Part shown: in pieces, positions 21,994 to 31,536 of the stretch
Layout of the letters: each line of letters opens with the position of its first letter
How positions within the stretch are numbered: position 1 is the first letter of the stretch
NCBI RefSeq assembly: GCF_014322765.1
Contig: NZ_JAASTZ010000005.1
Location: 124,001 to 188,000 of the forward strand
Reading direction: 5' to 3'
Length of the DNA: 64,000 nt
From: Listeria immobilis
Lineage (GTDB): Bacteria; Bacillota; Bacilli; Lactobacillales; Listeriaceae
Position numbers and translations under genes: made by a program
Notes under the pieces: generated by a model
Seen by the model: the letters and a program-made list of their open reading frames with translations, nothing else
Databases searched by the model: none
What the model was told of the DNA's origin: nothing

Positions 21994-22401
21994 ACAAAGC
22001 ATCTGATTGGTGTAACTCATAAGCCACCTATCATTGTTGACCCTGTAACATCCACATATGCATTTCCAACTGCCTCGCCTACTACCTCAGAGTGCATTTG
22101 GATTTTCCCGCAACATATTAAAGAATACCAAACAGTAGGCTATAATCACACTTTAATTAGATTTTCTAATCAACAAACTTTTGAAATTGATATGTCGTTA
22201 GCCTCTTTTAATAATCAAATTGCTAGAACTTCCATGCTACATATGAAATTTTCTCAAAAAATGCGTATGATGGAGAGCAATTTCCCTTCGATGAATATGT
22301 TTTTCCCACCTGCCACGCTTGCAGCAGAAACAAGACGTTATTACAATACAATGATTTTGGAAAATGATGACCCTACTAACTCAGACAAGCCTAAAAATTA
22401 A
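21991..22401 (+). pseudogene. comK: comK 3' fragment (split by prophage)
   Basis: About 137 codons of the competence transcription factor ComK, in frame from the att core: GTKHLIGVTHKPPI..., TSECIWIFPQHIKEY, down to ENDDPTNSDKPKN. The 5' part must lie beyond the far prophage end, outside the window. In L. monocytogenes precise excision of such a prophage restores comK during infection. Within the lysogen this fragment is not an independent gene. Confidence 0.88.
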
Positions 22402-22410
22402 TTAAAGAAA

Positions 22411-22444
22411 AACCAGGTATACAAAACTACTTGTATATCTGGTT
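22411..22444. terminator. Bidirectional terminator between comK and HTH gene
   Basis: AACCAGGTATACAA and TTGTATATCTGGTT form a stem with one mismatch around a 6-nt loop, with T/A-rich flanks on both strands. It serves the convergent comK fragment and regulator. Confidence 0.75.
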
Positions 22445-22451
22445 TCCTCTA

Positions 22452-22799
22452 TTATTTCTTATTTTCAATCGCATCTGCAATTCGTTTTAACATTAATAAT
22501 TCTTCTTCTGAATATGTATATGGCAACTCTAAATACCATTTCTCTAGTTCTGGATTACCAATTAAAGGAAAGGCATTCACTGAATTTTTTTCTCGTAATC
22601 CCGCTACATCATCTAATAAGAAATCTGTTGTTGTTCCGAGTGTTTCCGCTAATTTTGCCAAAATAAAGATTGGCGGTCGGTGGTTATCATTCTCATATTT
22701 ACTAATGGTTGATGCAGTTGTACCAATTTTTGCTGCCAATTGCTTTTGGGTTAATCTATTTTTCTTTCGTAAATGAATTAACTTTTCTCCAAATTCCAA
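22452..22799 (-). CDS. XRE-family transcriptional regulator
   Basis: 115 aa. HTH: KNRLTQKQLAAKIGTTASTISKYENDN, followed by a short C-terminal helix segment. The start is probably TTG 22799 behind GAGGTGG; an in-frame ATG at 22817 has no ribosome site and lies next to the -10. An extended -10 (TGCTATAAT, 22830-22822) provides a promoter. A conserved chromosomal gene next to comK; target unknown. Confidence 0.75.
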   Translation of the reverse strand: MEFGEKLIHLRKKNRLTQKQLAAKIGTTASTISKYENDNHRPPIFILAKLAETLGTTTDFLLDDVAGLREKNSVNAFPLIGNPELEKWYLELPYTYSEEELLMLKRIADAIENKK

Positions 22800-22864
22800 T
22801 ATGCCACCTCTCTTCATTTCTATTATAGCAATTTTTCGGAAAGAATTCGAGAAAACAAAAAAGA

Positions 22865-22893
22865 AATCGTCTTTTTTGTTTCAAAAGACGATT
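22865..22893 (-). terminator. Terminator of the fructose operon
   Basis: AATCGTCTTTT/AAAAGACGATT stem with TCTTTTTTG tail on the minus strand, downstream of the PTS gene. Confidence 0.85.
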
Positions 22894-22901
22894 CCCCAAT
22901 T

Positions 22902-24800
22902 TTATACAGTTGGTTTCTTTCGTAAAAATCCGATTAAGGCTGCACTTATTAACGTTCCAATAACAATTGCAATAATATAGAACCATGGTTGAGACACTAA
23001 GAAAATAACGAACACTCCACCATGTGGTGCTAATACTTTAATATTTAGGAACATAACGATTGCGCCTGTAATTGCACTTCCAGCAATAAAACTCGGAATC
23101 ATTCGAAGTGGATCTGCTGCCGCAAAAGGAATAGCACCTTCTGTAATAAATGATGCCCCTAGAATAGAGTTTGTCAATCCCGCATCACGTTCTTGCGCTG
23201 TAAATTTATTTTTAAAGACCCTAGTTGCGACAAAAGTTGCAAGCGGTGGAACCATCCCTGCCGCCATTGTAGCTGCCATAATTGCGCTTCCGCCAGTTGC
23301 TACACTTGCAGCTAAAGTTCCTGTTGCAAAAATATAAGCGGCTTTATTGATTGGGCCACCTAAGTCTGCCGCCATCATCGCCCCAAGTAACAAGCCTAAA
23401 ATAACAGCATTTGTTCCACTTAAACTATTTAAGAAATCATTTAACCATGTATTAAGAGCGCTCATTGGTACATTCAATAGCAACATTAATAGACCAACAA
23501 TCAAAACAGATAAAACTGGATAAAATAGAACTACTTTGATGCCATCTAATGTTTTTGGTAATTTCTTAAGTGCTAATTTCACTAATTCAACAGCATAACC
23601 TGCGAGAAAACCACCTACTAACGCACCAAGGAATCCTGCTCCACCAACAGAAGCAACTCCACCTGCTACAAAACCAGCAACTAATCCTGGTCTATCCGAT
23701 ATACTGTAGGCAATATAACCTGCAAATACTGGAAGCATGAAACCGAATGCCACATCACCAATTTGTTTTAACAATGCTGGGATTTCATTATATGAACCTA
23801 ATTTAGCAAGCTGATCTTGCGGTACTCCAATTAATTGATCCAACATAAAAGCTATCGCAATTGCAATACCTCCACCAATAACAAATGGTAACATATGCGA
23901 AACGCCACTCATTAAATGTTTATAAATTTGTTGTCCAATAGAAAGCCCATCAGAACTACTTGTTGTTTCACTACCTTCTTCTGCTTTATAAACAGGTGCT
24001 TTACCTGAAATTGCCTCGTTTATTAGCTCTTCTGGTTTGTGAATTCCTGCTGCCACTGGTTTAGCAATAAGATGTTTTCCATTAAAGCGAGGCATATCAA
24101 CTTGTACATCCGCTGCGATAATTACACCATCTGCATCAGCAATTTCTTTATCAGTCAAACGATTTTCGACACCTCTCGAACCATTTGTTTCAACTTTAAT
24201 TTTTACGCCTAATTTATTTGCTGTTTCTTGCAATTTCTCTGCTGCCATATACGTATGCGCAATGCCTGTTGGACACGCAGTAACAGCTACAACAGATTTA
24301 CCAGTATCTGCATTTGAGCTAGGAGTAATAATTGCTTCTTCTGCATCTCCTTGTTCTTTATTGAAGAGGTTTATTACTTCTTCAGGTGTTTTAGCATCTT
24401 TTAAACTTTGAACAAATGTTGGGTGAACTAGCAATCTAGAAAGCGCCGCTAAAGTTTCTAAATGAGTTGCGTTAGCACCATCCGTCGCTGCAATCATAAA
24501 GAAAAGATGTGCTGGTTGACCATCTAAAGAGTTATAATCTAAGCCATTTTCACTTTTTGCAAAAACAACAGTGGGTTCATCAACTGCCTTTGTCTTTGCG
24601 TGAGGCATAGCAATTCCTTCGCCAATACCTGTCGAACTTTGCGCTTCACGTTTCATAATTTCTTCTTTAAAAAGTCCCGCATCATTAATTTTCCCTTTAC
24701 TCTTTAAGGAAGCAATCATTTCGTCAATCGCCGCTTCTTTTGTCGTTGCTTTTAAAGACATAATCATCACATCTTTACTAAGTAAGTCCGTAATTCTCAT
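22902..24800 (-). CDS. fruA: Fructose PTS EIIABC component
   Basis: 632-aa fructose-specific phosphotransferase permease. EIIA (about 1-150) has the phospho-acceptor His67 in AMPHAKTK. EIIB (about 168-265) has Cys176 in TACPTGIAHTYMAAE. The EIIC membrane domain occupies about 290-632 with SGVSHMLPFVIGGG and GGPINKAAY. It imports fructose as fructose-1-phosphate. It is the last gene of the fruR-fruK-fruA operon and starts 1 base after the fruK stop region. Confidence 0.96.
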   Translation of the reverse strand: MRITDLLSKDVMIMSLKATTKEAAIDEMIASLKSKGKINDAGLFKEEIMKREAQSSTGIGEGIAMPHAKTKAVDEPTVVFAKSENGLDYNSLDGQPAHLFFMIAATDGANATHLETLAALSRLLVHPTFVQSLKDAKTPEEVINLFNKEQGDAEEAIITPSSNADTGKSVVAVTACPTGIAHTYMAAEKLQETANKLGVKIKVETNGSRGVENRLTDKEIADADGVIIAADVQVDMPRFNGKHLIAKPVAAGIHKPEELINEAISGKAPVYKAEEGSETTSSSDGLSIGQQIYKHLMSGVSHMLPFVIGGGIAIAIAFMLDQLIGVPQDQLAKLGSYNEIPALLKQIGDVAFGFMLPVFAGYIAYSISDRPGLVAGFVAGGVASVGGAGFLGALVGGFLAGYAVELVKLALKKLPKTLDGIKVVLFYPVLSVLIVGLLMLLLNVPMSALNTWLNDFLNSLSGTNAVILGLLLGAMMAADLGGPINKAAYIFATGTLAASVATGGSAIMAATMAAGMVPPLATFVATRVFKNKFTAQERDAGLTNSILGASFITEGAIPFAAADPLRMIPSFIAGSAITGAIVMFLNIKVLAPHGGVFVIFLVSQPWFYIIAIVIGTLISAALIGFLRKKPTV

Positions 24801-24801
24801 T

Positions 24802-25725
24802 TTAGTTCCTCCCTGCTATTTTAGTTATCTTCACTTGTGGTAATAATTTATTTATCAATTCTGCTTGCGCTAAATCCGTTGAGAATGCTGTAGCTCCACC
24901 CGTTGCAACACCTGCTTCAAATGCTTTCAATGGATCTCTTGTCTTATCAAAAGTTCCAATAAATCCAGCAATCATGGAGTCACCTGCTCCAACTGAGTTT
25001 TTCAGCTCTCCATTTAAAGCTTTTGCAAAAAATACTTCTTCACCAGTAAATAAAAGTGCTCCGTCACCAGCCATGGATACAATTACATGTTGTGCACCTA
25101 ACTCCAAGCATTTTTTGCCGTATGGAATAAGTTCTTCTACACCACTCAATTGAACATCAAATAATTCGGCCAGTTCATGGTGATTAGGTTTAATTAAAAT
25201 AGGTTTATTTGGAAGTGCAGCTAATAATTCTTGTCCAGTTGTATCAATCATAAATTCAGCTTGTTTATCTTGACAGATTTGTATTATTTTATTATAAAAA
25301 TCATTTCCTAGTGATGGTGGGACACTGCCAGATAAAATTACAATATCATCAGCTGTTATATTATCCATCATAGCCAAAAATTCTTTGATTTCATTTTCTG
25401 AAATGGCAGGACCTAAGCCGTTGATTTCAGTTTCTTCTCCATGCTTTAACTTAATATTAATGCGAGTATCATCTTTTATTTTCACAAATCCAGTTTTCAC
25501 ACCTTCATTTTTAAGCCAATCATTAATAAATCCACCAGTAAATCCACCAGTAAATCCTGTAGCTAGGCTTGGGACATTTAATTGATTTAGTACGCGACTG
25601 ACATTAATACCTTTGCCACCAGGTAATTTGTAATCCTGTTTCATGCGATTTAATTCACCAAGATTTAACTGGTCGATTTGTACAATATAATCAATGGATG
25701 GGTTTAAAGTAATTGTATAAATCAT
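24802..25725 (-). CDS. fruK: 1-phosphofructokinase
   Basis: 307-aa PfkB-family kinase that converts fructose-1-phosphate to fructose-1,6-bisphosphate (annotated fruB in Listeria). N-terminal TLNPSIDYIV and GGKGINVSRVL, C-terminal catalytic GAGDSMIAGF. A short tandem duplication gives GFTGGFTGGF near residue 60. It overlaps the regulator gene by 4 bases and precedes the PTS permease. Confidence 0.95.
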   Translation of the reverse strand: MIYTITLNPSIDYIVQIDQLNLGELNRMKQDYKLPGGKGINVSRVLNQLNVPSLATGFTGGFTGGFINDWLKNEGVKTGFVKIKDDTRINIKLKHGEETEINGLGPAISENEIKEFLAMMDNITADDIVILSGSVPPSLGNDFYNKIIQICQDKQAEFMIDTTGQELLAALPNKPILIKPNHHELAELFDVQLSGVEELIPYGKKCLELGAQHVIVSMAGDGALLFTGEEVFFAKALNGELKNSVGAGDSMIAGFIGTFDKTRDPLKAFEAGVATGGATAFSTDLAQAELINKLLPQVKITKIAGRN

Positions 25726-26474
25726 TTTTCTACCTCGATTATTTTAGTCTTTTGGATAAAGGATTCTTTTACTTCTAGAGGAATGTAGTCTGTAATGATT
25801 GTTGCTTCATCTAAAGAGAACATTTTAGAAAATTTAACTTCTGCAAATTTAGTATGATCTGCTACTACAAACACACGATCAGCTCGTTCTTTTGCGGCAC
25901 GTTTTACAAAGGCTTCTTCCATATCAGGTGTAGTATAGCCATGTTCCGGATGCATGGCATTTGTACCAATAAAAGCTTTATCAAAATGATAGTTTTTGAT
26001 GTTATCTAAGGCAACCGCACCAATTATTGCTTTTGTATGCACTTTCATTTTGCCTCCTAAAAGATACGCATCTATACTTTGATGAACTAATTCTTCAATA
26101 TGTGTTAAACCATTTGTAACTACAGTAATATTTCGATTTGCTAAATGTTTAATTATTTCTAATGTAGTTGATCCTGCGTCTAAATAAATACAATCATTTT
26201 CTTCGACTAAACTAGCGCAATACGCTGCAATTTCTTTTTTATTTTGAATGTTTTTGAATGATTTTTCATTCATACTTGGTTCTTGGTTATGCGAGTTAGT
26301 AATCTTCGCACCACCATGAACGCGCTCAATGAGACCTTGTTGTTCTAGTTCAATTAAATCACGCCGAATAGTTGATTCAGATGTACTTAACCCTTCCACT
26401 AATTCCTGTAATTTAATGACACCAAGTTGCTCAATACGCTCCATAATAAGCTGTTTTCGCTCTGCACTTAACAT
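25722..26474 (-). CDS. fruR: DeoR-family regulator of the fructose operon
   Basis: 250 aa from ATG 26474 (GGAGGAACAAG upstream; a longer frame to 26525 exceeds the usual length). N-terminal DeoR HTH with LSTSESTIRRDLIELEQQGLIERVHGG, then a sugar-phosphate sensor domain (YLDAGSTTLEIIKHLANR, VVADHTKF). First gene of the operon; it probably represses it until fructose-1-phosphate accumulates. Confidence 0.9.
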   Translation of the reverse strand: MLSAERKQLIMERIEQLGVIKLQELVEGLSTSESTIRRDLIELEQQGLIERVHGGAKITNSHNQEPSMNEKSFKNIQNKKEIAAYCASLVEENDCIYLDAGSTTLEIIKHLANRNITVVTNGLTHIEELVHQSIDAYLLGGKMKVHTKAIIGAVALDNIKNYHFDKAFIGTNAMHPEHGYTTPDMEEAFVKRAAKERADRVFVVADHTKFAEVKFSKMFSLDEATIITDYIPLEVKESFIQKTKIIEVEK

Positions 26475-26520
26475 ACTTGTTCCTCCATCCAAAGTTAGTT
26501 TATCATCTTTTTCTTTCAAA

Positions 26521-26534
26521 ATCAACCGTTTTCA
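26521..26534 (-). promoter_or_regulatory. Possible CcpA (cre) site upstream of fru operon
   Basis: The minus strand reads TGAAAACGGTTGAT, close to the cre consensus except at its end. It lies just upstream of the regulator start, downstream of a TGCTATAAT extended -10 at 26577-26569. Weak evidence. Confidence 0.3.
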
Positions 26535-26690
26535 TTCAAAAACAATCATCCATTTCCAAATCCATTCATATTATAGCATAAAAGCCTTTATAAACCGCCA
26601 TAAAAGTTCAATCATTTATTTTCTTATGCAGTTTTTATTTTTAGGAGTATACTTAATTGGAAGATATATTTGTATATAGGAGGAATAAAT

Positions 26691-28019
26691 ATGAGTACAG
26701 ATTTAACATGGAGTCAATTGGAAAAGTTTTCTAAAAAATGGCGGGAAAATCCTGATAATCTGGTAATCCAAGCTAGTATTATGAAGAATGGGATTAAAGC
26801 TGCTACAGAAAACCCAGAATCAAAAGTGGCTGTTCAACCTATCTTTTCTCATGAAGTAACAACAGATAAGGTTTCTAATCAACAACAAAGTGGACGGTGT
26901 TGGATGTTTGCAGCACTAAATACATTCCGTCATAAATTGAATGGAACGCTTGGTTTGAAGGATTTTGAGCTGTCACAGAATTATACTAATTTTTGGGATA
27001 AGTTAGAGAAAGCAAATTATTTTTTAGAGAATATCATTGAAACTGCACAGGAGGATGAAGATAGTCGTCTAGTTTCGTGGTTGCTTGATACACCTCAACA
27101 AGATGGTGGTCAGTGGGATATGTTAGTTTCTATTATTGAAAAATATGGGGTTGTTCCAAAAACAGCTATGCCAGAAACTTTTCAAAGTAGCAAATCCGCT
27201 GATTTAAATCATTTATTAAATGAACGCCTTCGTACAGACGCCGTTATTTTAAGAAAAGCAGTTAGGGAGAATACTTCTGTCGCACAATTAAAGGAAGATA
27301 TGCTTGCAGAAATTTATCAACTTTTAGTGATGTCGCTTGGTGAACCACCAAAAACTTTTGACTTTGAATATCGTGACAAAAATAACGAATTTAAACAAGA
27401 TTTACAAATTTCACCTACAGATTTTTTCAAACGGTATATTGATATTGATTTAAAGGATTATATCCCACTTATTAATGCCCCAACAAAAGATAAGCCATTT
27501 AATCAAGTTTTTACCGTAGATTATTTAGGTAACATTGTTGGTGGGACACCCATTAAATATCTAAATGTTGAAATGGATGTATTGAAAAAAGCTGCTGCAG
27601 AGCAAATAAAAGGTGGCGAAACAGTTTGGTTTGGTTGTGATGTTGGCCAGCTTTCAGAGCGAACTAGTGGTATTATGGATACCAATATTTTCTTATTAAA
27701 TCAAGCTTTTGGTTTTAATACTACGATGACTAAAGCAGAGCGTCTTGATTACAAACATAGTATGCTTACACACGCCATGGTACTAACAGGAATTAATATT
27801 GCCGATGGAAAAATCAACCGCTGGAAAGTAGAAAATAGTTGGGGAGAAGCTATTGGCAATAAAGGTTATTTTGTTGCGAGTGATTCGTGGATGGATGAAT
27901 ACACATTCCAAGTAGTTGTTCGGAAAAAATATTTACCTAAAGAATTATTGAATGCCTTTGAACAAGAGCCAATTGTCTTAAAACCTTGGGATCCAATGGG
28001 GTCACTTGCTTTTAAATAG
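26691..28019 (+). CDS. pepC: Aminopeptidase C (bleomycin hydrolase family)
   Basis: 442-aa cytoplasmic C1-type cysteine aminopeptidase. The catalytic triad is visible: Cys70 in QQSGRCWMFAA, His361 in MLTHAMVLTG and Asn382 in VENSWGE. ATG 26691 follows TAGGAGGAAT. It releases N-terminal amino acids from peptides. Monocistronic, divergent from the fru operon and convergent with the DUF523 gene, overlapping its end by 8 bases. Confidence 0.95.
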   Translation: MSTDLTWSQLEKFSKKWRENPDNLVIQASIMKNGIKAATENPESKVAVQPIFSHEVTTDKVSNQQQSGRCWMFAALNTFRHKLNGTLGLKDFELSQNYTNFWDKLEKANYFLENIIETAQEDEDSRLVSWLLDTPQQDGGQWDMLVSIIEKYGVVPKTAMPETFQSSKSADLNHLLNERLRTDAVILRKAVRENTSVAQLKEDMLAEIYQLLVMSLGEPPKTFDFEYRDKNNEFKQDLQISPTDFFKRYIDIDLKDYIPLINAPTKDKPFNQVFTVDYLGNIVGGTPIKYLNVEMDVLKKAAAEQIKGGETVWFGCDVGQLSERTSGIMDTNIFLLNQAFGFNTTMTKAERLDYKHSMLTHAMVLTGINIADGKINRWKVENSWGEAIGNKGYFVASDSWMDEYTFQVVVRKKYLPKELLNAFEQEPIVLKPWDPMGSLAFK

Positions 28020-28455
28020 CAAATTCTGACTCAACTTCAATTCCATTCGCTATAAAAAGCGCTGCTGCTACGCCGGTACCTTCTTTCGTTTTTCCAGAGA
28101 AGGTACCGTCGTAAATAGCACAGCTACCACATGATGGACTATTCTCTTTCATAATTATTTTAGTGATATTAAGTTGCTTCATTTTTGTAAGCGTTAAGGT
28201 GGCACCGCGCTTATACTCTTCGGTAACATCGTTTCCTTCGTTATCCATAACTTTTGCACGACCACACCAAACATCTTTACCATCTCCGCCAACTATTTCT
28301 GCTGGGTTTCTTGGTATTTCAAGACCTCCAATAATTTCAGGACAAAATGCAATTGCTTCTCCATTCTCAACCATTTGTTTTATTTTTGTAATTTCTTTAT
28401 CTTGTCCATCATATCTGCATGCAATTCCGGCAAGACAGGCACTTACTGCAATCAT
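28012..28455 (-). CDS. DUF523 protein
   Basis: 147-aa DUF523 (YbbK-type) protein. N-terminal SACLAGIACRYDG and C-terminal MKENSPSCGSCAIYDGTFSG supply conserved cysteines typical of the family. Function not established. Separate from neighbours by its own promoter region. Confidence 0.85.
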   Translation of the reverse strand: MIAVSACLAGIACRYDGQDKEITKIKQMVENGEAIAFCPEIIGGLEIPRNPAEIVGGDGKDVWCGRAKVMDNEGNDVTEEYKRGATLTLTKMKQLNITKIIMKENSPSCGSCAIYDGTFSGKTKEGTGVAAALFIANGIEVESEFAI

Positions 28456-28496
28456 TTTGATTCCTCCTTTATTCTTTCTTTTATTTTAACATAAAA

Positions 28497-28525
28497 AGCC
28501 GCCATCTTTATAGAGATGACAGCTT
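28497..28525 (-). terminator. Terminator after psuG
   Basis: AGCTGTCATCT/AGATGGCGGCT stem (with G-U pairs) then TTTTTATG on the minus strand. Confidence 0.75.
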
Positions 28526-28533
28526 TCAAATGA

Positions 28534-29445
28534 TTAGCTGTTTTGGTAAGCTACAGCAATTTGAGCACCAATTAATGCATTATGTTTTACAAGTTCAATA
28601 TTTGCTTCCAAACTTTTACCATCTGTTAATTCTTTTACTTTTCCAAGTAAGAATGGTGTTACATCTTTACCGTGAATGTGATTTTCTTCTGCTTCTTTTA
28701 AAGCAGTTTGAATAACATCATTGATTACTTTTTCATCCATTGCAAATTCTTCCGGGATTGGATTTGTGATTACTGCTCCACCTTCAATTTGAAGATCCCA
28801 TTTTGCTTTAAGAGAAGCTGCGATAATTTCTGGTGAATCTGCGCGTAGAGTTAATTCCACATCACTTGAACGTGTGTAGAATGCTGGTAATACATCTGTT
28901 TGATAACCAATTACTGGAACGCCTTTTGTTTCTAGGTATTCCATAGTTAAGCTTAAATCGAGAATAGATTTAGCTCCAGCACAAATGACTGCCACATTTG
29001 TTTTCGCTAGTTCCTCTAAATCAGCCGAAATATCCATTGTCGTTTCAGCTCCACGGTGTACACCTCCAATTCCACCAGTTACAAAAATGCCAATTTCTGC
29101 TAATTCCGCGCAAATCATTGTTGCCGCTACTGTTGTTGCTCCTAATTGTTTTGTTGCAACAAGATAACCAATGTCACGACGAGAAACCTTTGCTACATTT
29201 GTGCTTTTTCCGAATAATTCTAGTTCTTCATCAGATAAACCAATTTTTATTTTACCATCTATAAGTGCGATGGTTGCTGGAACTGCACCGTTATCACGAA
29301 TGATTTGTTCTACATCGCGTGCCATTTTAACATTTTGCGGGTAAGGCATGCCGTGAGAAATAATCGTTGACTCAAGCGCTACAATTGCTTTTCCTTCCGC
29401 CTTTGCTTGTTTAACTTCTTCAGATAATGATAGATAATTTTTCAT
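28534..29445 (-). CDS. psuG: Pseudouridine-5'-phosphate glycosidase
   Basis: 303 aa. Splits pseudouridine-5'-phosphate to uracil and ribose-5-phosphate. Family motifs: [42 protein letters not shown] and [12 protein letters not shown]. It overlaps the upstream kinase gene by 4 bases; the two form a pseudouridine salvage operon. Confidence 0.94.
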   Translation of the reverse strand: MKNYLSLSEEVKQAKAEGKAIVALESTIISHGMPYPQNVKMARDVEQIIRDNGAVPATIALIDGKIKIGLSDEELELFGKSTNVAKVSRRDIGYLVATKQLGATTVAATMICAELAEIGIFVTGGIGGVHRGAETTMDISADLEELAKTNVAVICAGAKSILDLSLTMEYLETKGVPVIGYQTDVLPAFYTRSSDVELTLRADSPEIIAASLKAKWDLQIEGGAVITNPIPEEFAMDEKVINDVIQTALKEAEENHIHGKDVTPFLLGKVKELTDGKSLEANIELVKHNALIGAQIAVAYQNS

Positions 29446-30560
29446 TTGAATTCCTCCAGATCTTTTTGTAGTTGGGAAGTGGATAAATTTTGGCGAACGG
29501 TGTATTCTGATTCCAGTGTTCGCGCAGCATTAACGCTCCCTGTCTTTAAAATTTCCTGCAATGATTTTCTTTCTAACCATGCGTAGATAACTGCTGAGCA
29601 AAATGCATCACCTGCTCCAGTCACGTCAACGATATCTTCAATCACTATTGCTGGTTCAAAAATGATTCCTTCTTCTATATTTGCAGCTACTGCACCTTTA
29701 CTACCATTCGTGATAATGACATTTGTTACCCCTAAATCAAGCCATTTTTTTGCAGCTAAATGCCAATCTTCCTCGTTCTCAATTGTCATTCCTAAATGTG
29801 TTTCTGATTCATCTCGATTACAAATTAGCCAAGTTACATGATCAAGCCGATCTGGTAAATGAGACATTTTAGGAGAGGATACAGGTACCAAAACTAAGGG
29901 GATCATATTAATTTCTGCAAAATTCCCTAAATACTCCAATGTTTCTTTCGGGCAATTCAAGTCAGCAATAATTGCACTTGCTTGACTGAGTAAACCTTCA
30001 TTTTTGGTTAGTACATCAGGAGTTAGGTGGTTGTATGCATCCATGTCAGCTAGTGCAACCAGTAAATCTCCATTGTTTTCGAGTACAGCTGTATAAGACC
30101 CTGTTGCAATACTTGGAAATGCAGCAACATAATCTAAATTCATGTATGTATTACTAGCGCTTTTGACAGCTTCCCAATCTGAATCCGTACCACAAGCTGT
30201 GAGTAAAATAACTTCTTTTCCCAGACGCCCTAGATTTTCACCAACATTTCTGGCAACTCCGCCGGCACTTTGCGTTGAACGCACTGGGTTAGACGTAGCC
30301 AATTGTGCTTTATCTTTAATATAAAACTTTCGATCAACATTCGCCCCGCCTATACAAACAATCTGCTTTGCTTCATTTAAAATATAGGCTTTACCTAAGA
30401 TACGACCTTTTTTAATTAGACCGGAAATAAGGTTTGCTACTGTTGGTCGCGATAAATCAAGAATATCAGCAAGCTCTTGTTGAGAAATGTAAGGATTTTT
30501 ACGGATGGAATTGAAAATTATCTCTTCCTTTTCGTTCATTTTCGCTTTATTATTCTCCAC
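29442..30560 (-). CDS. psuK: PfkB-family (pseudouridine) kinase with N-terminal winged helix
   Basis: About 372 aa from GTG 30560; a TTG at 30584 overlaps the GGAGG. An N-terminal winged HTH ([27 protein letters not shown]) is followed by a PfkB kinase domain with [16 protein letters not shown] and the catalytic [14 protein letters not shown]. With psuG it should phosphorylate pseudouridine. The HTH fusion suggests it also regulates its own operon. Confidence 0.85.
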   Translation of the reverse strand: MENNKAKMNEKEEIIFNSIRKNPYISQQELADILDLSRPTVANLISGLIKKGRILGKAYILNEAKQIVCIGGANVDRKFYIKDKAQLATSNPVRSTQSAGGVARNVGENLGRLGKEVILLTACGTDSDWEAVKSASNTYMNLDYVAAFPSIATGSYTAVLENNGDLLVALADMDAYNHLTPDVLTKNEGLLSQASAIIADLNCPKETLEYLGNFAEINMIPLVLVPVSSPKMSHLPDRLDHVTWLICNRDESETHLGMTIENEEDWHLAAKKWLDLGVTNVIITNGSKGAVAANIEEGIIFEPAIVIEDIVDVTGAGDAFCSAVIYAWLERKSLQEILKTGSVNAARTLESEYTVRQNLSTSQLQKDLEEFK

Positions 30561-30651
30561 GATATAATGCACCTCCGTTACCAAACTTTTGTTTCTTTTT
30601 CAAACACAAGTTTATTATATATGTAAAAGCTTTTATTTGCAAATAAAAAAA

Positions 30652-30685
30652 CGAAAACCCACTTCTCTTTAGAAGAAAATTTTCG
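30652..30685 (-). terminator. Terminator after rsuA
   Basis: CGAAAA...TTTTCG with AGAAG/CTTCT inner stem, followed by TTTTTTTAT on the minus strand. Confidence 0.75.
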
Positions 30686-30691
30686 CTTATT

Positions 30692-31393
30692 TTATTTATT
30701 TTGTAAAAGGGCTAGTTCTTCATCGGTTAGCGGGCGGTATTCACCTAAGTCAAGTGATTCATCTAACTTCAGATTTCCCATAGAAATTCGTTTTAAATAT
30801 GTGACTGTTTTTCCTGTTGCTGCAAACATTCTTTTCACTTGATGGAATTTACCTTCTTGTATCGTTATGTTGATTTCGTTTGGCGTAATAATTTCTAATT
30901 GAGCTGGTTTGCAGGTATAGCCGTCATCTAATGTAATTCCGGCTTGAAATATTTCTACATCAGCCGCTGTCACATCGCCTTCGATTTTGGCATAATATGT
31001 TTTATTGACATGCTTTTTTGGAGATAATAAATTGTGTGCTAATGTTCCGTCGTTAGTAATAATTAATAGTCCTTCTGTATCTTTATCTAACCTGCCTACA
31101 GGAAAAGGATTTGTTAGCGTATCTTCTTGTGCCAATAAATCAATGACTGTTTCCGATAGATTATCCTCTGTTGCACTAACCACATTTTGCGGTTTATGTA
31201 GCATAAAATAAACAAATTCTTGATAGATAACGGGGTTTCCATGAACTGTAATTTGATCTTTTTCTGGATTTACTTGTCGTTTGCTATCTTTTTGGATGGT
31301 ACCATTTACTACAACTGAACCAGATTTCAGGAGTGGTTTTACTTCTCTTCGGCTTCCAAAACCTGTGTGAGACAATAGTTTATCTAAACGCAT
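30692..31393 (-). CDS. rsuA: 16S rRNA pseudouridine synthase (RsuA family)
   Basis: About 233 aa. N-terminal S4 RNA-binding domain (MRLDKLLSHTGFGSRREV, GSVVVNG) and the catalytic GRLDKDTEGLLIITNDG with its aspartate. C-terminal EGKFHQVKRMFAATGK. Modifies 16S rRNA. ATG 31393 has GGAGC 7 bases upstream; another ATG precedes it directly. Confidence 0.9.
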   Translation of the reverse strand: MRLDKLLSHTGFGSRREVKPLLKSGSVVVNGTIQKDSKRQVNPEKDQITVHGNPVIYQEFVYFMLHKPQNVVSATEDNLSETVIDLLAQEDTLTNPFPVGRLDKDTEGLLIITNDGTLAHNLLSPKKHVNKTYYAKIEGDVTAADVEIFQAGITLDDGYTCKPAQLEIITPNEINITIQEGKFHQVKRMFAATGKTVTYLKRISMGNLKLDESLDLGEYRPLTDEELALLQNK

Positions 31394-31463
31394 CATCAAG
31401 CTCCTTTTTCTTTTATTGTAACAAAAAAGTAGTGTTTTCTCAAAAAGTTCTGTTAAAAAAATT

Positions 31464-31491
31464 CAGCTAGACCGCAGAATTGGCCTAGCTG
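31464..31491 (-). terminator. Terminator after antiporter gene
   Basis: CAGCTAGRCC/GGYCTAGCTG inverted repeat with an 8-nt loop, followed by AATTTTTTT on the minus strand. Confidence 0.8.
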
Positions 31492-31536
31492 GTTTTCCTA
31501 TATAACTCGCACCTTATTATATGCCTCTTCCCTGTA

